Positions 33,321 to 43,288 of a stretch of DNA of 64,000 bases are shown here, piece after piece. How positions within the stretch are numbered: the first letter of the stretch is position 1; each line of letters opens with the position of its first letter. The notes below the pieces were generated by a model, which ran no database searches, was not told the origin of the DNA, and saw nothing but the letters and a program-made list of their open reading frames with translations. Source of the stretch: Mayamaea pseudoterrestris (lineage: Eukaryota > Bacillariophyta > Bacillariophyceae > Sellaphorales > Sellaphoraceae); contig BROI01000038.1 of the NCBI GenBank assembly GCA_027923505.1, forward strand, positions 1 to 64,000. The letters are read 5' to 3'. Both the position numbers and the translations under genes were made by a program.

Positions 33321-35096
33321 CTAGTTTTCCGTCGGTGGAAGACCACGGATACGCTTGCTAAAGCGAACCGGAGCCGCCGGCGACGTGCGACGACGCTTCT
33401 TGGCTCGCTCTTCCACGAGCGTCGCATCTTGCGCAGATGTCAGAGATTCCTCCATACTCGTCATGCGCTCGCTGCCAGGTGCATCAGAAAGCATCTGATC
33501 TGCACGACGCTTTTTTGTCGGTGGTACGTTGGCCAACTCCGACACATCTTGTTGCGACTGGTTGGTTGGTAAAAGTTGAACGTTGTTCGTAATTGTCACG
33601 GGCCGCAAAACTGGCCGGATAGGCTGGGCGGCTTCAGTGAAATAATGCAGACGCTCGACAGAACTGCTAGAACAGTAAATGCGATTTTCAGCAACGATTT
33701 GCTTCATTTCAGTCGTCTGTTGCTGGCCTACCGTGTCCATTCCCCAACAATCGAGGTCAAACTCTTCCAAGTGTCGCGTCTCGTGGACTGCATTGATGAG
33801 AGAACGCATATCAATCGGCGTATCGTGGTCAACCAATTTCATCTTGAGCGACTTTAAAGGCGTGCCACGTCGCATTAAACTGGAGAGGGAGTCGCTCAAG
33901 TTCTGGTCCAAGTTTCCGATCACCTCGAGCGACAAGCCATGAATCTTCCAAGCATCTTTCTCCGTTCCAGTAAAATTCGCTGCCGTCGCAGAAGTCATGT
34001 ACGACGTGAGACTCAACATCTTGTTGATTGGAGCACGCGGCAAGAAACGCGCCAAGCTATCCAAAAAGTCCGGAGGGTAGCTGTTTCCAAGGTCTTCCTC
34101 TCCATCAGGATTCGTCAGATGAACTTCGACCTTTCCGACACCTGAACAGCCCAATGCTTCGCCGAGCAATGCGCCCGAGCTGTCCGGCAAAGTGATATGA
34201 TACATGCCGAGCTCAGGAAGGGTGCTAGTTGCAATTGCTCGACCAGCAACCTCCACCGCTTCGGCATTCTCGAATCCCAAGCGCTTGAGAGTCAGCGACT
34301 CCAGTCCCTGTCGGCCCAACAAGAGTCCAATCGAGCTTGCAACGTCGGCTGACGACAAGCAAACAAGAGGCGCAGGCAGTCCTTTTTGCATCATTTGAGA
34401 CTCTGCACCTGTCAATGGCATACCCTGGACATGTTTTGCCTCCCCTTGGGCACCGCATGCCGCCAAGAGTGAAACCGTTTTGATGTTTGGAATATTCGAC
34501 GCCGTTTGGCAGTGACTGTTGTACGCCATGTGTGGAATATCGAGCGACTCCAAATGCATGAGAGTAGCATGCCCAATCAAGGCTTGTTCGATAATCAAAG
34601 ATGCCTGCGGATCATTGTCAGCGAATCCCAATCGAGTGTTCGTGACGCCGGCGCATGAGTGAATCATGGCGGCAACAGATGGTGCATTCTCCGCATCAAT
34701 ATCACGGAACTCCAGCGTCTTGACAGAATTAAGCAAGGAGATGAGGCTTCCAATCTTGTCAAAGAATTCAATCAAGCTTTGGCTCGTAGGCGCCAATTCC
34801 TTGAGCTCCTTCAAAACGTGCTTCCACTCGTCAAGCGTACAAGTGATGACATGAGGTTTAAGCTTATCGAGAGCCTCCATGTAGCGCTTGAACAAGTCTG
34901 GATTCGTCGCCAAGCCAACGAGCGGTTCAAAAAAGAGTTGTTCAAGCTCGTCTCCGTCATTGATTGTTTCAAGAACAAGCACTTTGATATCCTCCATCCG
35001 CTCGGCTCCACGAGCTGCCACCGCACGAGCAATCTCCGCCTCGCGCTGCTGCTGCAGCTGCAGCAGCAGCTCGTTTGTCATCGTTTCTTCTTCCAT
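33321..35096 (-). CDS. LRR-like protein with nuclear localisation signals
   Basis: A 591-aa single frame; first in-frame ATG at 35096. Residues 1-120 are helical and charged (LLLQLQQQREAEIARAVAAR). Residues about 125-460 show irregular leucine-rich spacing (GLESLTLKRLGFENAEAVEV, LKSLKMKLVDHDTPI, HLEEFDLDCWG) suggesting a degenerate LRR solenoid similar to the many LRR-like proteins of diatoms. The last 110 residues are low-complexity with two basic clusters, KKRRAD and AKKRRRTS, consistent with nuclear import. No kinase, F-box or NB-ARC domain. A GTACCGGTAC site lies about 210 bp upstream. Confidence 0.8.
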   Translation of the reverse strand: MEEETMTNELLLQLQQQREAEIARAVAARGAERMEDIKVLVLETINDGDELEQLFFEPLVGLATNPDLFKRYMEALDKLKPHVITCTLDEWKHVLKELKELAPTSQSLIEFFDKIGSLISLLNSVKTLEFRDIDAENAPSVAAMIHSCAGVTNTRLGFADNDPQASLIIEQALIGHATLMHLESLDIPHMAYNSHCQTASNIPNIKTVSLLAACGAQGEAKHVQGMPLTGAESQMMQKGLPAPLVCLSSADVASSIGLLLGRQGLESLTLKRLGFENAEAVEVAGRAIATSTLPELGMYHITLPDSSGALLGEALGCSGVGKVEVHLTNPDGEEDLGNSYPPDFLDSLARFLPRAPINKMLSLTSYMTSATAANFTGTEKDAWKIHGLSLEVIGNLDQNLSDSLSSLMRRGTPLKSLKMKLVDHDTPIDMRSLINAVHETRHLEEFDLDCWGMDTVGQQQTTEMKQIVAENRIYCSSSSVERLHYFTEAAQPIRPVLRPVTITNNVQLLPTNQSQQDVSELANVPPTKKRRADQMLSDAPGSERMTSMEESLTSAQDATLVEERAKKRRRTSPAAPVRFSKRIRGLPPTEN

Positions 35097-35302
35097 ACGG
35101 CTTATCAAGTATTATCGTTAGCTGACAGACTATGCTTCTGGTAATGCAGGAATGGTTCAAGTAAAGCACAAATGTGGCAGCAACGACTCGCGAATGGATG
35201 CAAGTTTGGCGGAAATGGCGATGATCGTTCGTGCGATGAAGCTCGGCGCGCGCGACCTCTTTAAGTGTCGCACAGGGTCTCCACATGGGATTGAAACTTG
35301 AG

Positions 35303-35315
35303 GTCGTACCGGTAC
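35303..35315 (-). promoter_or_regulatory. GTACCGGTACGAC motif upstream of the LRR-like gene
   Basis: Exact copy of the 13-mer at 7731, on the minus strand and about 205 bp upstream of the minus-strand start at 35096. Distance and orientation relative to the gene match those at 7731 / 7971. Confidence 0.4.
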
Positions 35316-36576
35316 AAACGAGTTTCGGAATCGTTCATTCGTTCCACTCGCCTCCGACCTGCACGACCTCCATGCCTTGACAACTCTCTATGCAGCTTAC
35401 ATTAACGATCATTACTAAAGTATACAGTGAATTATCGATAAGATATTCAGAGCTTTGGATTTCGCGTGGTCAATCTGGCACTGGATGAGAATGCAGCATG
35501 CAACATGCAACTTGTCGGCTTGTCGGCTCAGGCGACAACTTCGGCTCTGTCCGAAAGTCATGCAACCGACGAGATACTTCGTTCTTTCGGTTGATATAGA
35601 TTCATTCATGAGCACAATATTTGATTGGTGGTGTCGCGCTGGTGCCAAGAATTGCTGCGTTGCGAGTTGCGATGTAACATAACACACAAGAACCCAATGT
35701 TAATGTGCTAACTGTAAACAAGACGAGCTTTCCAAGCTGTTTGAAGTAAACTTGGCACAACGACGGTGCATACTCGTTTACGTATGCGACTTGATGGTGG
35801 CGGCTCGCAATAAGCATGAAATCGACTTGTTCGCCCGAATACTTGGACTCTTGTCAGTCGCTTGCTCTCGTTTTCGCACGAAATAATTCGTTGACTGCGG
35901 CTCGTCCACTGAGTGTGTGGCACCACAATGCGACTCCGCTTCAAGCTAAATATGCCGGGCATGTTCGATAAGCGATCGAGCAGGATCGAGGGCCATGATA
36001 CAATCGAAACATCGACTATTCATTTTATGCATTTCATCCCTCACAATCAAGTCTCGTGGACCGGACCGGCTTCATGGTCGAACAACAATGGTGACAGGCG
36101 AGAAGGCTTTGCGCAATTAGAGAAGGGTTTGCAAGCAAACTAACCAATTGCCACGCGGTCCGCGTTGTGCTGCCAAAAATTGAAAGTGAGACGTTTAGGT
36201 GGCAATCATAGTCCTCAGTGATTACACTTCATATGCCGGTAGCGTGTATGATGTGCCAACATATACGTATCAACTGCTGTTGCTGAAATAATCGATGAAC
36301 GTATGGTTTGCTACGGCGATGTATGCAGCAACCCCCCATACTGAACTATGAAAAGCGCGAGATTTAGACATGGCAACATACAACCGTAAGTCTTCAATCG
36401 CTTACGCCGAATCGATTCACAGCAAATCATCCCTTTGTAGAACCTTTTTGAAGTGACGATGCTGGAGTCAAGATCATTCAGCAATAATCAATTGCAGACG
36501 ACAGCGCTGCAAACGCTTGCGTTTACTATTTGCCAGTAAATTGTCTTGTTATCCTCAACGGTTGCGACGCAAATGC

Positions 36577-37234
36577 ATGCGAAAAGAGCGAAATTGCTGG
36601 TTGGCTGGCTGGTTGGTGGACGCTCTGATTCAGAAGCTGCTTCATGGAATGGCTCGACGGACGCTTGGAGCGACGAGTGGAGACAATCACTGCTTTCGTA
36701 TACGGACATCGCCGGAGCGCGTGACGGTAGCGACTGGTCAACGCAGCGACAGTGAAGCCATTCGAACTTTGCACCAAAAGCATGCCGATGTGTGTGTAAG
36801 CTCAGCATCGAGTGGTGTACTTTAAGGAAATTGATGGCGGGGGCCCGCTGTGTTCTTCTTGACGTTTTTCCAAAGTCGGACGAGTCGCTATTTGCCGGCT
36901 CGAATTATCAACTATTGCGGCTGTTGAATGTAAACGCAAATGAAGTGGAACAGCAGTTGTATGACGACTTCGGTGGTATTGGCGACTAGCAGAAACGATA
37001 GAGATGCTACGGGCATTTCGCGGAGCTGGGAGCTGAACCGAGCAGCATTATACAGCCGTTGATCCAGACTCGAGGCAACCAAGCAGTGTTGCCCAATGAG
37101 GAGCTAAGATGGCATGTAGGAGTAGCAGTGGACGACGGAGCCAACTCCTGTATTCATGGGCGTCCGGAAAAGGCAACTTGTGGAGAGTCGTGTAGGGATC
37201 GCACCCGGCCGACGGTGTGTGAGCGTGTCGATTA
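36577..37234 (+). CDS. Candidate multi-exon gene, unknown
   Basis: Three coding-like stretches on one strand can be joined: 36577-36795 (ends EAIRTLHQKHADVC, then GTAAGC), 36876-36972 (SDESLFAGSNYQLLRLLNVN...) after an 80-bp intron ending TTTTTCCAAAG, and 37031 to 37234 (EPSSIIQPLIQTRGNQAVLP...) after a 58-bp interval beginning GTGGTA. The first junction resembles introns elsewhere here; the second is weaker, and without it the product stops at 36989. No family is recognised. It could equally be the remains of a dead gene. Confidence 0.25.
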
Positions 37235-38754
37235 ATTGCCAAGAGAAGCGATACAGGCAAGTAACTATTGCAACTAATATAAGATTACACAGCTTGGTTT
37301 GGGCGAGCGCGTCGTGTAATTGATTCGCTTCAGCAATTGCAAATTGGCGATGGCGCTGTGCATTTAAGCAAGTAACAGCAGCTGTATTCTCCGGCGACGT
37401 GCGGCGGGTCGGACTTATGTAGACAAGCGAGGGAAAGGGAGCGATGACTTCGTTGGTTGATTGTCGTTTTTGTTAAAGCAAGAGATTGTTTTTTGACACG
37501 GATCTTGGTAAAAGTCGCGGGCAAGTAAATTTTATCGGCAAACGCCTGCCACACCCTAAGGTAATAGAGGAGGTTACACTTTCAAAGTCGTTGCACTCAT
37601 ATAAAATCATACAATTGTAATGCAATACTGCGATACTATATACTGGTAATCATTTAGTGAGCCAATCGCCACAACATGCCAAGCCCGGTAGGTCTGCTTT
37701 AGTCTATCGTCGGTCGTGTCCAGTTTGTCGAAAATTTCGCTTCATTATGTCTTTCGTTGCTTTGACAAAATATCGGCATTAAGAGCCAAAAACACATCCA
37801 CAAGGCCGTGAACAGTCAAAAGGAGCGGACATCGCCAAGGACACTCCAACAGAGACGCACTCAGGTGGCGGAGGCGCCTAGAAGAGCAAGAAAAACGTGG
37901 GAGCCAGCTCAGTCTCTGCTTCGGATCTTATGTTATGCTGCCCTAAATGACACAAGCGGTCAGTACGCGAACTTATTATCCAATCTTTTGTCGACAGCGT
38001 AGTGCCGCAGCAATGGTCAGCCGATAAGCCGACATTGTTGGTCGATAAGTGGCTTATCTCATTGAACTGTCATACAAATTTCTTGAATGTCCATCAACCA
38101 AAGCCAATTGCGCATAGTCCAGCTTGTCAGGCGTGTATGATGTTGTGCAGCGCAGCATGAGCTCATTGGGCATGACTATCGTCAGAAGCCATCAGGATGC
38201 CACTCCCATGACGGAGATCAGCGTCAACGCCCAATAATCGCGTAGCCAAAGGATCGATCAACTTGGCAATCTGATTGTCCCTTGGCGTAAATTAAACACT
38301 TTTTGCACTCTATAGAGCGCAACCTTGACTCGTCTGTTTCCCTTGGAGTCAAAGAACCGCGGAGCTTCCACCTCAACGAGAGAATAAGGGCGGGGATGAT
38401 GCAGGAGAGTTCATTCGTTTCTGTTTTGATAATTGTCGTATGCGACTCGTCGCATTTATACTGGATGCAGCGCAGCGCATCGTTCGTTCATTTTGCTTGT
38501 ATTACTACTGTTGAAACTCGACGTTCATTGGCGTTGTTACATGTTCGATATTTTGGTGTAGCATTAGCTTCGTTGTTCTGCTTCTTTGCAACTGCGTTGT
38601 GGTGAGCGGGGAGTCTCCAAACTGCTGTGGAGCTCTTTCGATCGTTTTGACTTCAAGACGTTCGGCCTTTTCGTTTCTAGTATAACAGTATAATGGTGCT
38701 TATCAAAGCCAATTGACTCCCTTTTATCGTGATATTCAATGGCGCTGTTGCTTG

Positions 38755-39045
38755 TTGTGGATGATGGCGTCGCCATTGTCGGTTGTTGTTCGTTGGTTGA
38801 TGTACGACGGCGTTGTCGTTATCATTCGGTCGTTGTCTGTTTTTGCATGATGGCGGCGCCATTGTCGTTCGTTGTATTTTTGTTCATGTACGATGGCATC
38901 ACTATTCGCCTTTGTCGGTCGTTAGTATGGTTTGATGTTGCACGATGGCGTCGCCACTCATCTTTGTCGTTCGTTCGTCATTCATGTACGATGGCGTCGC
39001 CAGTCGTTGTTCATTTATCACCATTCGAGTTTGGTTGTTGTTATG
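38755..39045. repeat. GATGGCGTCGCCA minisatellite
   Basis: About six imperfect units of 42-52 bp, each with (C/G)ATGGCGTCGCCA or a close variant followed by TTGTCGTTCGTTG-type sequence and TTCATGTA. Purely repetitive; open frames here are by-products. Confidence 0.85.
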
Positions 39046-40030
39046 GTTCGTAACAATTCAGCCTGATACTCCAGACTGATGCGAGAAATGGGTTTCAAAC
39101 TCGCTTGCAACTCTGCAATGCGAAACATCATTGTTATGTTCGCAAAGCATGCATGCGGCGCATCCGCCAATTCAATCGATAAAGAGTAATAGCCGGCAAC
39201 CACGTCGCAATATAAGCCGCCCGGTGTTTAAAAAGGGAAAGCAGATATCTTTCCGCAATGTGACAAGCCAGCCGCCAAGGCAATACTCCGGAACATGCTT
39301 CGTGTTGGTTCCTTGTCTCAAACAGTTGCGAACGACTCGCTCATTGGCGAGAAAACTATACGGCAATATCAGAGGTAAAACAATTTTTGCAAATGGGAGG
39401 AGGACGAGTAAAAGTAGAACAGAGCAGTAGATCGCTTGAGCAAACGGAAAGCAAAGATGGATTCGGGTGCTTGATCAGCTTCTCCAAAGCATGCTACCAT
39501 GACAGGAGCAAGCCTGTTTTGCTTCTAACATGTCCTCTGATCGTCATCTGCTTCGACCGTTGTGTCGTGTCATTATGCCTCTCCTTCATGGGACGAAGAA
39601 TGCCGGGATTCATACTTCATAGATTGTAGCAGCAGAAGCGACTGCGCAAATCTGTCATCGACGAGTCATGCTACACGCAGCCAGCCTCCTTGAATGAGCC
39701 GACATGACTGAAAGGACGTATATTTGAACGTTTATTGCTGCATCAGAAGGATTTTTCTCAGCATTCTGTTGGACAAACGCAACGTGCAGCAGAGCAGCAG
39801 GCAGCAGGCAGCAGTGTCACTCGCTCGTCGTCTCGCTGCCAATCTCGTTTCATCATATTCGTTAGGAGCAAAAGCTAACAAGCACCAAACAGTATTCGAT
39901 ATATTCGCCATGGTTTAAATGCCAAGACAGAATGCTTCGTAGCAGGATGGGTGTCGATTGTCGATTATTTTTCGCTTGTGGCTCATTGTTGGATCCAAGG
40001 AGTGCTGCTCCTTGTCCCAAAGCGTTTTGA

Positions 40031-40400
40031 ATGCCAGTGTCGACGCCACAAGGCAATAGTATGAAACGAGTGCCAGTGTCAATAACGTCACAAGGCAATA
40101 ATATGAAACGAGTGCCAGTGTCAATTACGTCACAAGGCAATAGTATGAAACGAGTGCTAGTGTCAATTACGTCACAAGGCAATAATGTGAAACGAGTGCC
40201 AGTGTCAATTACGTCGCTAAGGCAATGTACGAAACAAGTGCCAGTGTCAATTACGTCATGAGACACTAGCACGAAACGAGTGCCAGTGAAAACTGCGCCA
40301 TGAGGCAATAGTATGAAACGAGTGCCAGTGAAAACTGCGTCATTAGGCAATAGTAAGAAACGGGTGCCAGTGAAAACAACGTCATCCACATTATTGCCTT
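40031..40400. repeat. 42-bp minisatellite, copy 2 (inverted)
   Basis: About nine units of GAAACGAGTGCCAGTGTCAA, TTACGTCACAAGGCAATAGT, that is the reverse complement of the array at 27998. Unit length is 42 bp, so frames stay open on both strands as 14-residue repeats (DVIDTGTRFILLPC). Several units carry ACGTCA. The array ends 66 bp before the GluRS ATG and so occupies its promoter region. Confidence 0.95.
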
Positions 40401-40466
40401 ACTGGTGATGGACAAACGTCAACCACCAACATCCGCACATTTTCCGTCTGGGCTCATTCGTTCACC

Positions 40467-43187
40467 ATGGCCGACCTTGATAGCTTGGCAGCCGCCATTT
40501 CTGCCCTTGGCGAGTCGATTCGAACGTTAAAGACATCTGAAAGTCCTGACAAAGCTGCAATTGGAGCAGCAGTCGCTGAACTCGTTGCGAAAAAGAAGGA
40601 ATATTCTGAAGCCAATGGTGGAATCGGCATTGATGGAAAGACGGTGGAAGATGGAAATAATAGCAAGAAGAAGGAAGCAAAGGGACCTGCCAAGCAAGTC
40701 CAAGCCGCAGACTCAGTGAATGCGCAAAAGAAGGCAGCGAAGAAAGCTGCAAAGAAGGCGGCGGCGACGGTAGTCAAGAGTGGAGGAGGCGAAGCAAAGA
40801 AGGACAAGGATGGAAACGGGGATGCTGCTTCCGCTACAACGGCTCCAGCGGAAACTGCTCCAGTGAAGGAAGAAGTCAAGAGTACTGCTAGTAAATCATC
40901 AAACCCAGTCGCTCTGAGCAGCAGCAAGAATATTCCGCTGCAAACAGTCGGCGCTCCAGCCAGTTTGGAACCTTTGCAAGTCTCCATTAACCCCAACTTG
41001 CCGCTCACGCTGCGCCCCATTGTCGCATTATCCGTCGCTTGTCTCACGGATACAGCCATTGACTTGAAAATCACAAGTGATCACAAGCGCGTGACCACGG
41101 CGCTCGGGTTGCAGGGTGGAAACATTGTTAGCGGAGACTTGGCCATGGCTCGCTACCTGGCGAGGCGAGCGTGTGAAACAACGAATGGCACGTCCAGCAG
41201 CAGTGCCATTGCATCATTATATCCAGACAAGGAGGATTCGATTGCAGCAGCCATGATTGACATGTGGATCGATTATGCGGTGTCGTTGCAGCGTCTTGAT
41301 GCGGAACAGCGATTGAAGGCTGTAGCCATGACGGTCGAACATTCCTTGCAAAGTTCGCAGCAAACCTATTTGGTCGGGCAGTCGTTGACTTTAGCAGATC
41401 TTGCCGTCTTTTCAGCTGCTGGCTTCCCGACGCAAGCGTCCGACTTGCTTGCAACGAAACATTCTCTTCCGCAGCAATTTACTGCCACCAAGCGTTGGAT
41501 GACAATGCTTGCCATGCATCCGGCCCTTCAGGAGGCGACGCAACTTTGCATCGGGATTCATGGAGATGAAGCAGTCTTTGACGTTTCGCAAACCATAGAA
41601 CCGCTAGTGGCGGGCATGAGTCCACTCGAGGGAGCCATTGTTGGACGCGTTGTCACTCGCTTTCCGCCGGAACCATCGGGCTATTTGCACATTGGGCATT
41701 CCAAGGCAGTCTTGCTTAACGACTACTATGCTCGGCGATACCAGGGACGTTTGTTGCTGCGATTCGACGATACAAATCCATCCAAGGAAAAGGCTGAGTT
41801 CGAGGAAAGCATCGTCGTGGACCTGGCTGCGCTTGGCGTCAAGCCAGATGTTGTTTCGTACACGTCGGATTACTTTATCGCCATTCAAGGCTATGCTCGT
41901 CAATTAATACTCGGTGGACTTGCCTACATGGATGATACGCCTCAGGAGCAGATGAAGATTGAGCGAGGTGATCGTGTGGAGAGCAAGCATCGTCAGCAAA
42001 CGCCTGGAGAAGCCATGCAGTATTTTGAAATCATGTGCAGCGGTAGCGACGAAGGGTCAAAGTGGTGCTTGCGTGCCAAAATTGACATGGCTAGCGATAA
42101 TGGCACTATGCGTGATCCTGTATTATTTAGACAGAACTTGACCCCTCATCACCGTTCTGGAAGCAAATATTATGCTTATCCGACCTACGACCTGGCGTGT
42201 CCGATAGTCGATTCTCTTGAAGGAGTTTCACATGCTCTTCGAACCACGGAGTATAACGACCGTGACGAGCAATACCAATGGATCCAAGCAGCGCTGGGCC
42301 TCCGGCGCGTTCGTATTCACGCATTTTCGCGAGTCAACTTTGTCAACACAGTTTTGAGCAAGCGTAAGCTGACCTGGTTTGTCGAGCAAGGCTTGGTGAG
42401 TGGATGGGACGATCCACGGTTCCCCACAGTACGTGGAGTTGTGCGGCGGGGATTGGACGTGAGTGCGTTGCGCGCGTTTATGTTGTCGCAAGGTGCTTCG
42501 AGACGGGTTGTCAACATGGATTGGACCGTCTTTTGGAGCGAAAATAAGAAGGAGATTGATAAGGTTGCTAAGCGATTTATGGCCATTGACAAAGAGTTTA
42601 ATGTTAAACTTACAATTACCAACGGACCGACGGAGAGTGACTTTGCATTTGTCGAAACGCCTTGTCATCCCAAGGATCCGTCGCTGGGCAGTCGCGCGGT
42701 GCGTCTTTCGAACAAGATTCTTCTCGAGGCAGCCGATGTTGAAGGAGTTGTCGTCGGCGAAGCGATAGTTCTCATGAGATGGGGCTGCTTTAAAATTACC
42801 CAAGTTGATGGAGGTTTGACTGCCGAATATGTTCCTGACGGTGATTTCAAGCTGGCGAAGAGGAAACTATCATGGGTTCCAGCTGTACACGACGCAGTGC
42901 CGGTGAGCATGTACGAGTTTGACAATTTGGTATCTAAGGATCGGCTAGACGAGGACGACAAATTTGAAGACCATGTTAATCCAAACACATTGGCCATTAC
43001 TGATTTAATTGGCGATGCCGGTTTAAAGACTCTATGCGAGCATGATATCATCCAGCTCGAGCGACGCGGCTATTTTCGTGTTGATCGTCCTTACATGAGC
43101 CAGGACAAGCCACTCATCTTATTCACCGTTCCCGACGGCAAGACAAAGTCGATGTCCGGCCAAGCCGGCAAGTTGGCGCATCGCTAG
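40467..43187 (+). CDS. EARS: Cytosolic glutamyl-tRNA synthetase
   Basis: A 906-aa single-exon frame from an ATG in CACCATGG context. Order: an N-terminal WHEP-like helical hairpin (residues 1-50), a Lys/Ala-rich linker (55-140), a GST-C-like domain (about 190-370, with TYLVGQSLTLADLAVFSAAG), the class I catalytic domain with RFPPEPSGYLHIGH (HIGH, about 397-410) and VLSKRKLTWF (KMSKS-like, about 629), and the beta-barrel anticodon domain to the end. LRTTEYNDRDEQYQWI and DPRFPTVRGVVRRGL are diagnostic of eukaryotic/archaeal GluRS rather than GlnRS. It charges tRNA-Glu in the cytosol. There is no transit peptide, so the organelle enzyme is a different gene. It ends 102 bp from the convergent FG-GAP-like gene. 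Confidence 0.97.
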   Translation: MADLDSLAAAISALGESIRTLKTSESPDKAAIGAAVAELVAKKKEYSEANGGIGIDGKTVEDGNNSKKKEAKGPAKQVQAADSVNAQKKAAKKAAKKAAATVVKSGGGEAKKDKDGNGDAASATTAPAETAPVKEEVKSTASKSSNPVALSSSKNIPLQTVGAPASLEPLQVSINPNLPLTLRPIVALSVACLTDTAIDLKITSDHKRVTTALGLQGGNIVSGDLAMARYLARRACETTNGTSSSSAIASLYPDKEDSIAAAMIDMWIDYAVSLQRLDAEQRLKAVAMTVEHSLQSSQQTYLVGQSLTLADLAVFSAAGFPTQASDLLATKHSLPQQFTATKRWMTMLAMHPALQEATQLCIGIHGDEAVFDVSQTIEPLVAGMSPLEGAIVGRVVTRFPPEPSGYLHIGHSKAVLLNDYYARRYQGRLLLRFDDTNPSKEKAEFEESIVVDLAALGVKPDVVSYTSDYFIAIQGYARQLILGGLAYMDDTPQEQMKIERGDRVESKHRQQTPGEAMQYFEIMCSGSDEGSKWCLRAKIDMASDNGTMRDPVLFRQNLTPHHRSGSKYYAYPTYDLACPIVDSLEGVSHALRTTEYNDRDEQYQWIQAALGLRRVRIHAFSRVNFVNTVLSKRKLTWFVEQGLVSGWDDPRFPTVRGVVRRGLDVSALRAFMLSQGASRRVVNMDWTVFWSENKKEIDKVAKRFMAIDKEFNVKLTITNGPTESDFAFVETPCHPKDPSLGSRAVRLSNKILLEAADVEGVVVGEAIVLMRWGCFKITQVDGGLTAEYVPDGDFKLAKRKLSWVPAVHDAVPVSMYEFDNLVSKDRLDEDDKFEDHVNPNTLAITDLIGDAGLKTLCEHDIIQLERRGYFRVDRPYMSQDKPLILFTVPDGKTKSMSGQAGKLAHR

Positions 43188-43288
43188 AACATAGAATATG
43201 CTTTGACGATAATCTAATTTCAACACTATTACTGGCGTTGAGGTCCAGCTGCTTTAAACACTGTATAAATGCCACATTGCCGCTAACT

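Larger units (their letters stand above)
35097..40466. other. 5.4-kb gene-poor region
   Basis: Mostly unique DNA without recognised genes. It contains a GTACCGGTAC site (35303), a candidate multi-exon gene (36577-37234), a GATGGCGTCGCCA minisatellite (38755-39045) and the inverted 42-bp minisatellite (40031-40400). No RNA gene or transposon end was recognised. Confidence 0.5.

Noticed and set aside
39862-40389. A 175-codon minus-strand frame made of 14-residue repeats
   Set aside because: The unit is 42 bp, so every frame without a stop stays open through the array; the opposite strand is open too. Treated as minisatellite.
42228-42803. A 191-codon frame antisense to GluRS
   Set aside because: Mirror of the conserved catalytic domain in sense; no family resemblance of its own.
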